Source of the DNA: Flammula alnicola
Taxonomy: Eukaryota > Basidiomycota > Agaricomycetes > Agaricales > Strophariaceae
Direction: 5' to 3'
Length of the DNA: 64,000 bases
Assembly (NCBI GenBank): GCA_015499995.1
Contig: JADNRV010000023.1
Coordinates: 248,001 to 312,000 of the forward strand
Each line of letters starts with the position of its first letter. The first letter of the stretch is position 1. This document shows, piece after piece, positions 22,912-38,789 of the stretch. The notes under the pieces are model-generated. The model worked only from the letters and a program-made list of their open reading frames with translations, had not been told where the DNA came from and did not search any database. A program made the position numbers and the translations under genes.

Positions 22912-22990
22912 CACACTTTGACTTTGATAGACATAAGGTTCAATGTTTAAGATGCTCCTATGGCATTAATAGGAGAAGAAAGAGAAAGCA

Positions 22991-24419
22991 ATGACTCTCA
23001 TTTACTCAACAGATGTTTGCTCCTTTTCTGGCCGCCTGCGGTACTTGCACGTGGATCTATTTATATGGGTGCCTTCCCTCCTGGACGCTTATACGGCTGG
23101 ATGTTTCCGGGTATTAAATGAAATCCTCGAGACGCATCACCATCAGATCGACAAGACACTCACCACCAGGCCAGATACCTCCCAAGCATCAAACGCAATG
23201 GCTCAGATGGTTCAGCACGCCACGAGGTTCGGCATCCCCAACTACTCTCGGCCCCTCCGGATATTCCAACACTACACGGGTGCAACTGCGGGGGAACCAA
23301 GCGGAAGTGGCTCGTGCCAACCTTCCCTCTCGATGCCTTCAGGCACTTGGAAATTCAACATGGAGGAACTCCTCGAACCGCTATCGCGGGTTTACATTGA
23401 CGCGCTGTGCGGTGTGTGTGGGGACAGAATTGAAGGATCCGAAGCTTTCTCGATACCCAATTGCGGGCACGTATTTTGCAAGGATTGCCTTCGCTCTTAT
23501 ATTCTAGTGAAGCTGGGCGAAAGGCAGTACCCCATCGCCTGTCCCGTTTGTCTCGCGGATAGAACTCCAGACAATCGTAAGCATTCAATCTGTCTCCTGT
23601 GTTACTTGCGAATTTTAATAATACTTCTTTCAGATGTAGAAGATGAAATCATACAGAATCTGGACATTCCAGCGAAAGAAACTGATATTTTAATCGAACT
23701 ACAACTCGCCCTATATTCGACAACTCTGGCCTGTCCAAAGTGAGAATGCCAAGCCTTCATTGGGCAAGTATGCTGATTTTCTTTCCCGCCTGGGCAGGTG
23801 CAAGCAGTCCATGAATGTCGACCGTCAGGATTTCCTTAGCCTGGAAAACAATGTCGTCACATGTCCCTTGACACGTTGTCGACACCGATGGTGCACGGAA
23901 TGTGACAAGGAGGTACCATTCACTGAAACAAAGCATCACTGCAAGAATAAGAAACTGGATCGACTTATGCGAAGAAAAGGCTGGAAGTATTGTCCTGGTA
24001 CGTTCAAGGCCGTACCACAATGAAAATTATCTACGTCTAATTAAAACATCGCCAAGGATGCCGAACCCCCATACAGAAAGAATCGGGTTGTAATCATATG
24101 ACGGTGAGTATCCCACACTCTGATGAAGCGTCTACAAGCGCAAGTCTAACTCGAATCATGACACGTAGTGCGAAGCAGCCGGTTGCAGGGTGTAAGTTCA
24201 TTCTGTTTGACCTGCAAAGGTTATCACACGAAAACATGGGCTGATCCACTCTATAGGCATTTCTGCTATAAATGCGGTGGACTCATATACGACCCGAATG
24301 CTGCTGCCAGTGGAGGTGGTTGGGGTGGTTTGGGTGTGGCTATCACCACGCATTATGATCGTTGTAGGCAGTATCCCCTGTTCTCATATCACACAATTTC
24401 GCGATGCAGTGTTCAGTAA
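22991..24419 (+). CDS. RBR-type E3 ubiquitin ligase (RING1-IBR-RING2), first of a tandem pair
   Basis: RBR ligases take ubiquitin from an E2 onto a RING2 cysteine and pass it to a substrate. RING1: CGVCGDRIEGSEAF, then NCGHVFCKDCL and CPVC. IBR: CPKCKQSMNVDRQDF (spliced), TCPLTRCRHRWCTEC, HHCKNKKLDRLMRRKGW. RING2 is assembled from three exons: YCPGCRTPIQKESGCNHMT, then CEAAGCRV, then HFCYKCGGLIYD. The Cys in KESGC aligns with the catalytic RING2 cysteine (Cys431 in parkin numbering). Introns fall at the same places and phases as in the next gene. The N-terminus before RING1 is short; the start at 22991 is uncertain, with MAQMVQHATRFG at about 23200 an alternative. It lacks the deubiquitinase-like and UIM-like parts of its neighbour. 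Confidence 0.82.
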
Positions 24420-25211
24420 AAGTTGGAAGATGATAATGTATAGATTCTCTGTCTTCAACATAGCTCAATGTTGAGCTCCTCATCAGTAGCAAACCTATTT
24501 TAACGTAAAGGTTAAAGCATCATAAATATTCGCGAGTGAAGCTTTGAAGTGCTGTCAGAACTCGACTCTTGGTGATGCAGAGTCTGTCAAACTTAGTAGC
24601 CGCAGTGGTTCGGCCGGAGGTATTCCGGGAACAACAGCCTCTGACGGTGTGTGACTCTCTCGAGAAAACTCATAACAATGTATCTGGCAGTAAGTATTTC
24701 TCTGACCATTATTGACTGGCTGGGTCCCTTTTAACCTCCTTTTGCATGCAAAGCCAGTCAACAATTGATGAACGCAGCTATCTTGATAGTTACGAGTTTA
24801 TGACAGCTGGCTAATGATGTCTAGGTCGCACCAAAATTAACGGCTCCCCACGGCATGGCTGGTCGAAGTTGTCATTTCTAAGCCAGTTACCGCAAAACGC
24901 ACTCGTATATTCCTCTAAAGAGATTTGCTGACGACCGGCGCATCTAATATTCCTTGCACAGCTCTCAGTAGGACCCTAGCTCCGGCTGGTTTCCGTTATC
25001 GGTGGTACTAGCGCCCAGTTACTTTTCGGGGTACTTGGGGCAGTACTGTAGACGAACCTGACAGGTGGTGGTTGGTGCGGAGATCTGTATTTAACCTCTT
25101 CCTTTCCTACTGTCATCGCCCAAACTTGCCCTCCGTTGCAACCTTATCTAGGCCAACATTTGCGTCCTCTTGGACCCATAAGCAACACACTTTCGCCTTG
25201 GTCGATCAAAA
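24420..25211. other. Intergenic region between the two RBR genes
   Basis: No exon supported. A TATTTAA element near 25088 and a pyrimidine-rich stretch from about 25100 precede the second RBR gene and are its likely promoter. Confidence 0.45.
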
Positions 25212-28071
25212 ATGTCTGACCTAGGCTACAAGGACACTATCGATTCCTTCCTAGATTGGAATAGCCCAATCTTCGAGAAGCACGCTGAAGCTCTCGCGCC
25301 TCAAGTCATACCTTATGAAGCGTCTCCCTGCAACTACCAAACGGAGAGCGGGCAACCTGGAAGCAGCCGTCCGACCTGTGGCCTCTCCGCATTGAACTAC
25401 GTCAGATTGGCATTGAAGTTGGAGGCAGAAGGGTTTGCGGATGTGGAACTGCTGCGACGCGTGATATCCCAACTCATGATCGACGTGAGTATTTGCATTC
25501 GTCCCGAGGCTCGCGATGAGCGTACGTACTGCGGGCATAAATCTAACAAATGGAATATAGGATGCTATGACCATCGTAAATGATCTCAGACCCGATCGCT
25601 ACATGAATGTCGAAGAACTTCTTGAAGTTCCAATCTTTCAAGAGGCAGTAACCACTACAGCTACTTTACGCCGGGTGCCGGAGAACGATGGCCTCAGGAA
25701 GATATTTTCGTATGTTACACTCTTGTCGTTAAGACCCATGCTAATTTATTCTTACGTCATGTAGAGCTTGGTTTCCCCATACGTCCACTCACGTTCAAGC
25801 AGCAGTTTTCAGTAAATCTCAGGAAATCATTGTCTGTCTCCGAATACCCGTCTTCGAATCAGCAGTCTATGCTCTGCTGGATTCGCATCCTCGTTCAAAC
25901 CATCCCCAAGGTCCAGCCCTGACTTTAACAAATCAACTAGATGAAATTCTATCATGTCTCAGCCATATATTACCACGAGAAAGGAACGACGTTGCTCTCG
26001 ATGACACCGACCCAGATCACCTATTCTCTGCCCATCGCCTCTCCGCTAGAGCGAATGCACACAAATTGGAGGTAAAGGATATGTTGGCGAGGAGTATCGC
26101 CTATCTGTCTACACGCTCGACATCCTTGGCATCAGACCACATTGCCCTCTTGCGAGCTCGAGCCGAGCATTTCAGGAAGATGCATCACAAACCCGATCCC
26201 TCGACCCTTAAACTGAAAGCGGACACGCAAACTACCGCGAGCAGTTCGTCTTCAGATTCTAGGAGAGGCTTGAACTCCTCCACAAGCACTCAACATCGTG
26301 GCGAGTTTGGATGGCAGTTGTCGCTATTATTGAATCCTGAACAGGTCTTGATGAACGACCCCACCGTTCATGAGGACCAGAATAAGCAGGACCATGGGCT
26401 ACCGTCACACATCCCTTCCCTCGGTATCGACAACAAGGAAAATATTCCTCCTGTAGCTGAATCTTCAAGCAAAAGCTATAATAACCGCCGGACGGCTTCA
26501 GTCCACCAGATGGAGGACGTCGAGGGAGGTAAAGGCGAGGACGCGATGCCAGACGATGAAGAAAAGCCAACGGTACCGGCTAAGGATTCCCTTGGGTCCG
26601 ATGCAGGACCCTCTCCTTTTCACCGTTCAGACTTTGGATGGCAAATGGTCTTACAGCAGGAGATGGAAAGGAATATCAAACTTGGCAACATGCCCGTAAA
26701 TTCTTCTCCACACCAAGCGACGAAGTTGTCGTCCCTCGAGGCAAAAATGGCCACTGTTCCTCAAGAAGATTCGACACGGAATATCTCGGCTGAATCTGAA
26801 CTTGCATGGCAAGCTGCACTGGCACAGCAACTGCAAGAAGAAGAGGAGATATCTGCCCTGATTCAGCATCATGGCTCTGGAGATCATGCTTGGCTTGTCG
26901 CCTTACACAAGCGATTGCAGGAAGAAGAGAACGCGAATATGCAGGCTCCTGGGTCGTCTTCCTTGACCCGCTCTGAGATCGACTGGCAGCTGGCAGTCCA
27001 GCTACAGCAGGAAGAAGTGAATCGGGGCACCGCATTTGTTACAGAGGACGGCGACACCACGGCTGGTACTTCGACCTTTACTACTCTCAACATTCCTCCT
27101 GCCTCCGACTCGTTTGAGTGTGGAATTTGCTGTGAGCTCCATGACGTTACGGAGAAATTAAGCCTGTCGGATTGCGGCCACGTGTTTTGCAAGGAGTGCC
27201 TTACCACGTTTACGAAAACGAAGATACAGGACGGTCGTTACCCCATTTTTTGTCCAGAATGTCTTGCTGAAAGACCGCGGGCTAACAAGAGCCGTAAGTC
27301 CTTTTCTCTGAACTAACACAGTACGATTAACATGCCACGAACCCGAAAAGAAGTTACCGAGGACATTATCCAGCAATTGGACATTCCTCAGGAGCAATTG
27401 AACCGCCTTGCAGAGCTTCAGCTACTAGCCCATTCTATCACTCTGCAATGTCCAAGGTAAATCCCAACGCCCTTGTGACACCTAATCGGCTAACAGCATA
27501 TGTAGGTGCAAGGAGACGATGAACATTGATCGAGAGCAGTTTGGAGAGGAACATGTTCTAGTTTGCCCCCTCCCAAGATGTGGGCACAAGTGGTGTAAAA
27601 GCTGCCTAAAGACGCTAGCAAGTTCTGAAGAGCACCACCGCTGCAAGAACGGGAACATAGAACGACTGATGAAGAGGAAGGGGTGGAAGTATTGTCCAGG
27701 TATGATTGTCCATCTCATTTTTTGTTTCAAACCCTTCCTGATTTTCATTTGTAGGGTGCAGAACGCCTGTTCAGAAGGAAGCAGGATGCAACCACATGAC
27801 GGTCAGTAACCATGATCACAGCTTGACTGTAGTCATTGCTAATCCTATTCCTTGGACAAAAAGTGTGGAACTCCTGGATGCAATGTGTAAGCCACCGGCC
27901 TTGCTCTGGACTGAAACTCGCGCTAACAGTAGCTTCTTCAGTCACTTTTGCTACAAATGTGGAGTCCTGATGATCGATACTACTAACGGGGGAGATGTGG
28001 GTACCGCGGTCACCGAACACTATATGAACTGCCGGCTATTCGAGAAGAGGTGGAAGTGCAGTATCCAATGA
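25212..28071 (+). CDS. Multidomain ubiquitin protein: DUB-like domain + UIM-like repeats + RBR E3 ligase
   Basis: Start ATG at 25212 (MSDLGYKDTIDSFLDWN). The N-terminal region has RPTCGLSALNYVRLALKLE with Cys56 at the head of a helix, and about 125 residues later AVYALLDSHPRSNHPQGPAL, with Asp180-x-His182. A Cys plus D-x-H arrangement is that of papain-like deubiquitinases such as the C76 type. The middle has five repeats of a Trp-x-x-Ala core with acidic tail (26305-27020; for example SEIDWQLAVQLQQEE), close to the ubiquitin-interacting motif. The C-terminus is a complete RBR: RING1 CGICCELHDVTEKL and DCGHVFCKECL; IBR CPRCKETMNIDREQF and CGHKWCKSCL; RING2 YCPGCRTPVQKEAGCNHMT spliced to CGTPGCNV and HFCYKCGVL. 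RING2 catalytic Cys is present (KEAGC). RBR identity is firm; the DUB-like and UIM-like calls are inference. Confidence 0.85.
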
Positions 28072-28269
28072 ACTGTTGCTGTGTAAAACATTTATATCAA
28101 TTACTGACTCGTCTGGATTTTTCCCCTCCTGTAGTTTGTCTGTCGCCGTTCTGGTAGTACACGATAGATCTGTAGCGCACTGTATTTTTAGATCAATGTT
28201 AAGCTTGCTTATGTAATCCATATTTTTGAACTCTAAGATTTGCGTCTTGACTTTTCTGCTTTCAATAAA

Positions 28270-30532
28270 ATGGCTGAACCTCATCTCGTCGACAAAAAGG
28301 CCTCCTTTGCCTCCTTTTCTCATATACTTGATTCCCGGATACTCCGCGCGCTCGCAGACTTGGGCTTTGCTCGTCCGACCCTCGTTCAGGCTAAAGCGAT
28401 CCCCCTTGCACTCGAAAGTCGCGACATTCTTGCTCGGGCACGCACAGGCAGCGGAAAGACCGCCGCGTATTGCGTTCCGATAGTTCAGAAGATCTTGAGT
28501 GCCAAAAGTGTGGGTGCGTTTTGCTATAACTATTGGCTGATGCCCGGCTGAGTTTTCATGCAAAGACTTTGGCTCCCGAGGATGAAAACCGTCAAGTTAC
28601 CAGGGCCCTGATTCTTGTACCGACACGAGAGCTTTCAGAGCAGGTATCAACATCTTTGAAGGGCTTGCTAGCTTACTGCGACAAGGAGGTCACTACTTCC
28701 AATGTGGCATCTGGACAACATCGCATTTGCAACGGTATGTTGGAATCACTTCTTATGCTCCTTATTGAACTCTTTCCTGTAGCACGCTTCTTTCAGATAA
28801 ACCCGACATTATAATTGCCACACCATCTCGAGCCCTTAGCCTGTTACAATCGAAAGTGTTGTCGCTGTTATCCCTGGAATCTCTCGTTATTGACGAAGCC
28901 GACCTTATTCTCTCATACGGGCACGATGAGGATGTTCGACAGATCTTCAGTGGTGGTTACCTTCCGAAAGTGTATCAATCATTTTTGATGAGTGCTACCA
29001 TGACGGAAGATGTAGAGTTGTTGAAGGGACTCGCACTACGGAACCCAGTAAATTTGGCGTTGTATCTCTGACGAGACCCATCTAAGCCTTTTCCCTAGGC
29101 CATCTTAAAATTGGAGGAGGGGAGGATGAAGCAGCGCTTTTGAGCCAATATGCTGTCAGGTGTGTTTGGTTTATTTCTAATGGTGTGATAATTAATTGAC
29201 TTAGCAAAGATGCTCTGAAGTCGACAAGTTCCTCCTCACTTATGTCATCCTTAAACTCAAGCTCATCCGAGGAAAATGTATCATCTTCGTCAACGATGTC
29301 GACCGCAGTTACCGCCTCAAACTTTTTTTGGAACAATTCACAATAAAAACTTGTGTTCTCAATTCAGAACTTCCATTGAACTCAAGGTAAGATGCCCTTG
29401 TTTCTCGAGCATCCGCTTTTCTGACATCTTGTATGTATAGATACCACGTCGTGCAAGAATTTAATAAAGGGTATACGACTATATCATTGCACTGACGAGA
29501 GCGGTGCACAAACTGAATACGACACCGAAGAGGAGGAAGAGGAGGAGGAAGAATGTGTGTTTAATTCCATTTTTTTCTTCCTGGACCTCCATTTGTTAAT
29601 TCTACTTCAGTACATCTACTCAACGTGAACCCCTACCAATGGAAGTGACAGAAACACCCTCAGATCCAGTTCATCGAAACTAGATTCCAAAAAACGAAAA
29701 CGCAATGCATCTCCTCCACCAGTAAATCGCGCAAACGGGATCGTAAAGACAAAGGAAAGGATAAAGAGTACGGTGTTACACGAGGCGTCGATTTCGTTGA
29801 CGTTGCATGTGTCTTAAACTTCGATTACCCACCTCGTCGCGGTCGTACACACATAGAGTCGGACGCACAGCACGAGCAGGACGCACAGGCATGTCGCTGT
29901 CTTTCGTCGTCCCTAAAGAGTTGTGGGGCAAAAATAAGGTCGTTGGGTGTCTGCCGAGCGCGGAAAAGGACGAGGTTGTGTTTAGTAAAATCGAGAAGGA
30001 GCAAGGGGCGAGAGGAAGCAAGATCAAGGAGTATAAGTTTGATATGAAGCAAGTAGAGGCCTTCCGGTACCGGATGGAAGACGCTCTGCGAAGCGTAACC
30101 AGGTCAGCCATTCGAGAAGCCAGAGTCAAAGAGTTGAAGACGGAGATCTTGAATTCGGATAAACTCAAGGTCAGTTATTTGGCTTTCTTTTTTCCTCGGT
30201 CGAATTGGCATTAATCTCTCTACAATTTCTAGGCACATTTTGAAGACAATCCTCTGGATCTTGAATTCCTTAGACACGACAAACCACTACATCCGACGAG
30301 AGTGCAGGCGCACATGAAGCATGTCCCTCAATACCTGCTGCCACGGATAGCTCCTGTATCGGGCGGCAACGCAGATGGTAGTGAAACCACCACCACAAAA
30401 GCCTTCGTTCCTTTCAAGAAGGAGCCTGCCCGGGGTAAGGGTCGCGGAAGGGGCCGGGGTGGAAGGGGCGGAGGAAACAGTGGTCGTGGTGGGAAGAAGA
30501 AATCCGATCCTCTCAAGAAGTTCGGTCGGTAG
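28270..30532 (+). CDS. DBP9: DEAD-box RNA helicase DBP9/DDX56, frame broken by single-base losses
   Basis: Nucleolar ATP-dependent helicase for 60S ribosomal subunit assembly. Start [18 protein letters not shown]. Motifs in order: Q-motif region [16 protein letters not shown], Walker [15 protein letters not shown], Ia VPTRELSEQ, Ib-like [17 protein letters not shown] variant [24 protein letters not shown], then helicase-[38 protein letters not shown] and [14 protein letters not shown]. It ends in a Gly/Arg/Lys-rich tail, PLKKFGR. As given the frame breaks at about 28715, 29122, 29470, 29491, 29734 and 29832; each is explained by one missing base in a run (for example the FNKG/YDYIIA and [10 protein letters not shown] junctions). 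All motifs are otherwise intact, so this is either an assembly artefact or a very young pseudogene. Confidence 0.85.
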
Positions 30533-30753
30533 TTACTGCCCAAGTCCTTAGTTTGTGTTGGGTTCAGCCACATCCTTGTTAATGGATATCCTTCTCCTAA
30601 GAGTCACAATCAATTCACGTTGAGTAATGGCGTTGGTATTTTACATTTGGGATATATACATCCACTAACACGTTAACAATAAAGAGGTATCGTGTAGAAT
30701 AAATAAAGCATTGTGATCCCACCATTCAGTCAGGCCCGTTAAGAGATTAATGT

Positions 30754-32857
<2,104 letters not shown>

Positions 32858-33071
32858 TGAAATATGTGAGGAGAAGCGGGGAAAGGGCGGGGAAAAGTGA
32901 GCCATCGGGAGAGAGGAGACTTTATAGGCGCTCCGAATCTCAAGGGACCGCATGAGCGGATAAGACCTGTCCACCTGAGCAATAACATGGTCATTCATTC
33001 TCTTGTTGATGTTCGGATCGTATTCTTTTCTAGCCCGGCCCGCCGTTCCTATATACGTCATATACAGTGCT

Positions 33072-35399
<2,328 letters not shown>

Positions 35400-36440
35400 A
35401 GCCCGCACCTGGGGGGCTCAATGTGAAAAGGAGGGCGTCTGTCACCTGGATATGATTCTAGCGACGTCAGGATTTCGATCTAAGCTTAGCAGAGACAAAT
35501 CCGAGTCGAAAGGCAGCGTTGTGTTAGGAAGAGGCTCTAGTTTATTGCATGTATGCGTGTCGAGTTGGCTTTTCGTAGATACTGCCGGTAGATCACCTTA
35601 TGTGCTAGAAATGATAGGGAAAGCGGTTGAGAGACTGGGAAAGAGGTTGGTTTCCACAGTATGGCGCTGAGCCAAAAATAACTTTTCAGATGACAGCCGA
35701 CGGAGGCTCCAGCGAAATACAGCCAAATACATAAATATTCGCCGACTGAACAGCTTGAATTGGAACAGTACCGTGCACAGTCACTGAACAATTTCCTCAT
35801 GGCAAATTCGAACTCTCTGACCCCCAAAAAATTCAGGCTGAAGTCTCAACATGTCACCCCTGTCCACTGGTATATAAATCACATTAACTCAAAGACCTCA
35901 TACCCAAACTCGGAAAGCTTCGTGTCTATCAGTGAGCGCTCGGCGTCAACTCAGCGCGTTGTGGATACGGCAAGTACTACTTACGCTCACTGTCACCAGG
36001 TTCACGACGGATGTGGCGCTCGTCATTCAACAAACCGTCGTCGAAAGCGCTACTTGTAGCTGAGGGCGCCATACTCGTTCGCGCTGAAAATTACCGCTTT
36101 GTCGCCGTTATGGTCACTGGCAACTGCTCTCTGCTTTTCGGTCCAAATTTATCCTGTGTCGACGTCAGTTGACAGCGGTCATCGACATAAATCACATTCT
36201 CAAATTCACAAAGCGAGTTTTATCTCTTGCGCGCGCCGTTAAGTCCAATCACAGAAGCGTTGCTCTGATGATACGCCCAAGTTCATATCTGTCTCGTGTC
36301 GAACTGTCATGGATTTGATAAAGAGACTCGAATTTGTCTGTCGGACATGTAGGAATTTTGCCTTATAATCAAGCCTATGCATTGGGACAGAGTCTCTGAC
36401 TCCTCCGATTGTTTTCTTCTGCTGCAGGGTATCTCCGCCA
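35400..36440. other. Intergenic region, no supported gene
   Basis: Short open frames on both strands lack motifs and plausible splice partners. The region should contain the promoter of the mannosidase gene and that of the CFEM-type gene. Confidence 0.4.
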
Positions 36441-37112
36441 ATGTTGTTGACCAACATTTCCGTTTTATTCCTCCTCGGTCCTTTCTGCACCCTCTGTGTA
36501 GTAGCTCAATCAGGCTCTAGCACTGGCTCGCTTTCACCATGCCTTCAGGACTGCATAACGACGGCCAATCAGAATAATAATTGTGATGCCACGTATGCTT
36601 TCCGTTCTTCCTTCTCATTTAAGTCTCTATCGGCAGCGTCTCTATTTTATAGGACCGATACAAGCTGTTTTGCAGCGCTTCATATTTGGAAGACGCAAGG
36701 TCTTGCGCGCGGATTGTAGTTTGGATGACCAAGCCGAAGCTGAAGCTATTATTCAGGCAAACTGTGGATGTAAGCTTCTTACGATGTGTTATTTTCCTCT
36801 TTACTACTCATGACAATGTTTTTCAGCATCTGGCAGCAGTGACTCTGCTGAAACTCTGGAAATAACTCTGGGGGCAACTCCGGCGACTCCTCGACATCAG
36901 GTCAGTACAGATTTGGTGTTTGCTTTCGTGTAAACTTGACGAGGATCGTTATGACTGTAATAGGTAAAATGACAAAACGACTGGACCGTTAACCCCGCGA
37001 AGCCTAATCCGAATGCGCCTCAACCTCAAAGCCCCCTGAAGGAAGCAGTGCTACTCGCAAGTACAATGCTGGAACTGCGGCGATGCTTGCTTTGACGACT
37101 TGGTATTTTTTC
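36441..37112 (+). CDS. CFEM-type secreted, probably GPI-anchored protein; frame broken several times
   Basis: CFEM proteins are fungal cell-surface proteins with eight spaced cysteines, some binding haem. Start MLLTNISVLFLLGPFCTL is a signal peptide, cleaved after about VVAQ. The CFEM part begins SPCLQDCITTANQNNNCDAT. After an intron (GTATGC..TAG) the next exon encodes a stretch that reads as a cysteine-spaced CFEM continuation, with Cys residues near 36668, 36677, 36703, 36714 and 36767, only if single bases missing near 36670 and 36711 are allowed for. A Ser/Gly/Asn-rich linker follows, then a C-terminal hydrophobic stretch near 37075-37112 like a GPI-attachment signal. More single-base losses near 36854, 37034 and 37100. 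Domain order is right for a GPI-CFEM protein. Confidence 0.6.
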
Positions 37113-37369
37113 TACGATGAGGATTTAATCTTGGACTCCATACCTTGTGCACGTTATGGTAGATGTCAACTTACTATTGCAAACATAATTAATGTGAAGT
37201 AAAATAGTATTGCTTTATGGCTCGTGCTTTCGAGTACTAGACAAACTACGTATGCCGCCGAGCGCCGATCTGAGACTCGGAACATGGACATTGTCCAGTC
37301 ATCTTCAGCACCACAGTTCAGGTTTCTTACGGAAGGGAAATCTATTGATCATCCTCTTTCGTTGACTTC

Positions 37370-38702
37370 ATGTTCGCAATCACAAATTTACTGCTATCTT
37401 TCATTAGCGCACTCGGAACGGGATCCCAAATAGTCCAACCAGTGGTTTCAAACAGCGACCGATCAATGGTTTACAGCGCAACACCCTCGGAATTTCCTTG
37501 CGACGAAACATCATTCTTGCCAATCCAGGCTTGGTTCGACTTGGCCACCAATAACTATCTGCGGAACCCTGTATCCCGTCAATGGGTGGTGACTCACATC
37601 GCACGATACAGAGAAAGATATGGCGCGCAGAACGAGTACTTGGTTGCAACTGCGAAGCATCCGCTCAAGGGAGAGATACAGCTCCGAATTGAACGTGAGG
37701 TTGACAATCTTGAAGAGGATGGAACGCCTGTTCTTAGCAGTACACAAAAGACCCAAACCCGAGGTGATCTGCAGGACAATGACAAGCCTAGTGGTATGTG
37801 GGCTTCCGAACCGAATGTCGTGCTCAGTGAAGGAGTAAACCCTAAATCTCTGCCAAGATACCACAGTTACAAGTCGAAGGCATCCGCGACCAGTGAAATC
37901 AGACAGGTTGGATATGCTCTCGACATCGTCCGCTTGTACGGTCACCATCATTATTCATCCGACTTAATCTCGTCGCTATCATTAGAGGGGCAAAAAACAC
38001 TAGTGCCTCTTGCCCATCTCGCTATCCTCGCCAGAGTGGTTCACGACGAGGAGGCATTATACAACCTTTTCAGCTCCCAAGGCTACTGGTACTGCAATAT
38101 GATTGCCTGCGTCATCGCCAAACAACAAGGATGTGACTTCATGGCAGCCAGATCGACTGGCAGCTCCACGGAGAGCGATTCAGACTTCTGCTATGATCCT
38201 GATAGCAGGAAGTACTACCGGATCCCTATTCATGCAATTCGCACACAACTCGTCAACTTGATCGAAAAACTGTTCCTCCAGCGTCTTCAAGAGTTCAACA
38301 AGGCGGTATGTTCAAAGCCATTTTGATTTGCAATTTGTTAATTGAAATGCTTCTTAGGACAAGAAACAAGAAGCCAAGGAAGATATGCAGCTATTGCGAA
38401 CTCAACCCCTGCAGGGGTTCGAGGAGGAGACAGCGCGAATCAAGGAGGAGACAGCGCGAATCAAGGAGGAGACAGCGCGAATCAAGGAGGAGACAGCGCG
38501 AATCAAGGAGGAGACAGCGCGAATCACGGAGGAGACAGCACGACTCAAGGAGGAGGCAGCGCGACTTAAGCAGAAGATAGCACAAATCAAGGAGACAGCA
38601 CGGGGGAGTAGAGGCACGGAAGGCAGTGGAGGAGATGATAGCGCGACGCGCAGAGACGTGGAAAGCAGAGGAGGAGGAGGCAGCGCAACACAGAGGTGAG
38701 GA
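37370..38702 (+). CDS. Uncharacterised agaricomycete protein with coiled-coil tail (paralogue B)
   Basis: Paralogue of the 9837-11346 gene, opposite strand. Exon 1 runs 37370 to about 38304: MFAITNLLLSFISALGTGS, RQWVVTHIARYRE, AQNEYLVATAKHPLKGEIQL, VPLAHLAILARVVHDEEALY, NLFSSQGYWYCNMIACVIAK, then SDSDFCYDPDSRKYYRIPIH. A GTATGT..TAG intron, same phase and place as in A, leads to a tail of EETARIK heptads. The residues equal to A's His86 and Cys236 are Asn88 and Gly238 here. After the heptads the frame runs into a Gly-rich stretch and stops at about 38702, while another frame continues as RKAAEERAAEAKKELEEMCN, resembling the end of A. The tail is therefore probably frame-shifted near 38605 and 38695 and may truly end at about 38780. 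Confidence 0.78.
38424..38570 (+). repeat. Coding 21-nt tandem repeat (heptads) in paralogue B
   Basis: Seven 21-nt units; the first four are identical (EETARIK), the last three diverge (EETARIT, EETARLK, EEAARLK). Identical leading copies point to recent expansion. The unit differs in sequence from the array in paralogue A although the period is the same. Confidence 0.92.
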
Positions 38703-38789
38703 AGGCAGCGGAGGAGAGGGCAGCGGAGGCGAAGAAAGAGTTGGAAGAAATGTGCAACCGCTTCGTCAAGATCGTTTGAAGTGCCCGCT

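Noticed and set aside
35760..36059. 99-codon plus-strand frame in the region left of the CFEM gene
   Set aside because: No domain, signal peptide or splice logic; base composition like intergenic DNA.
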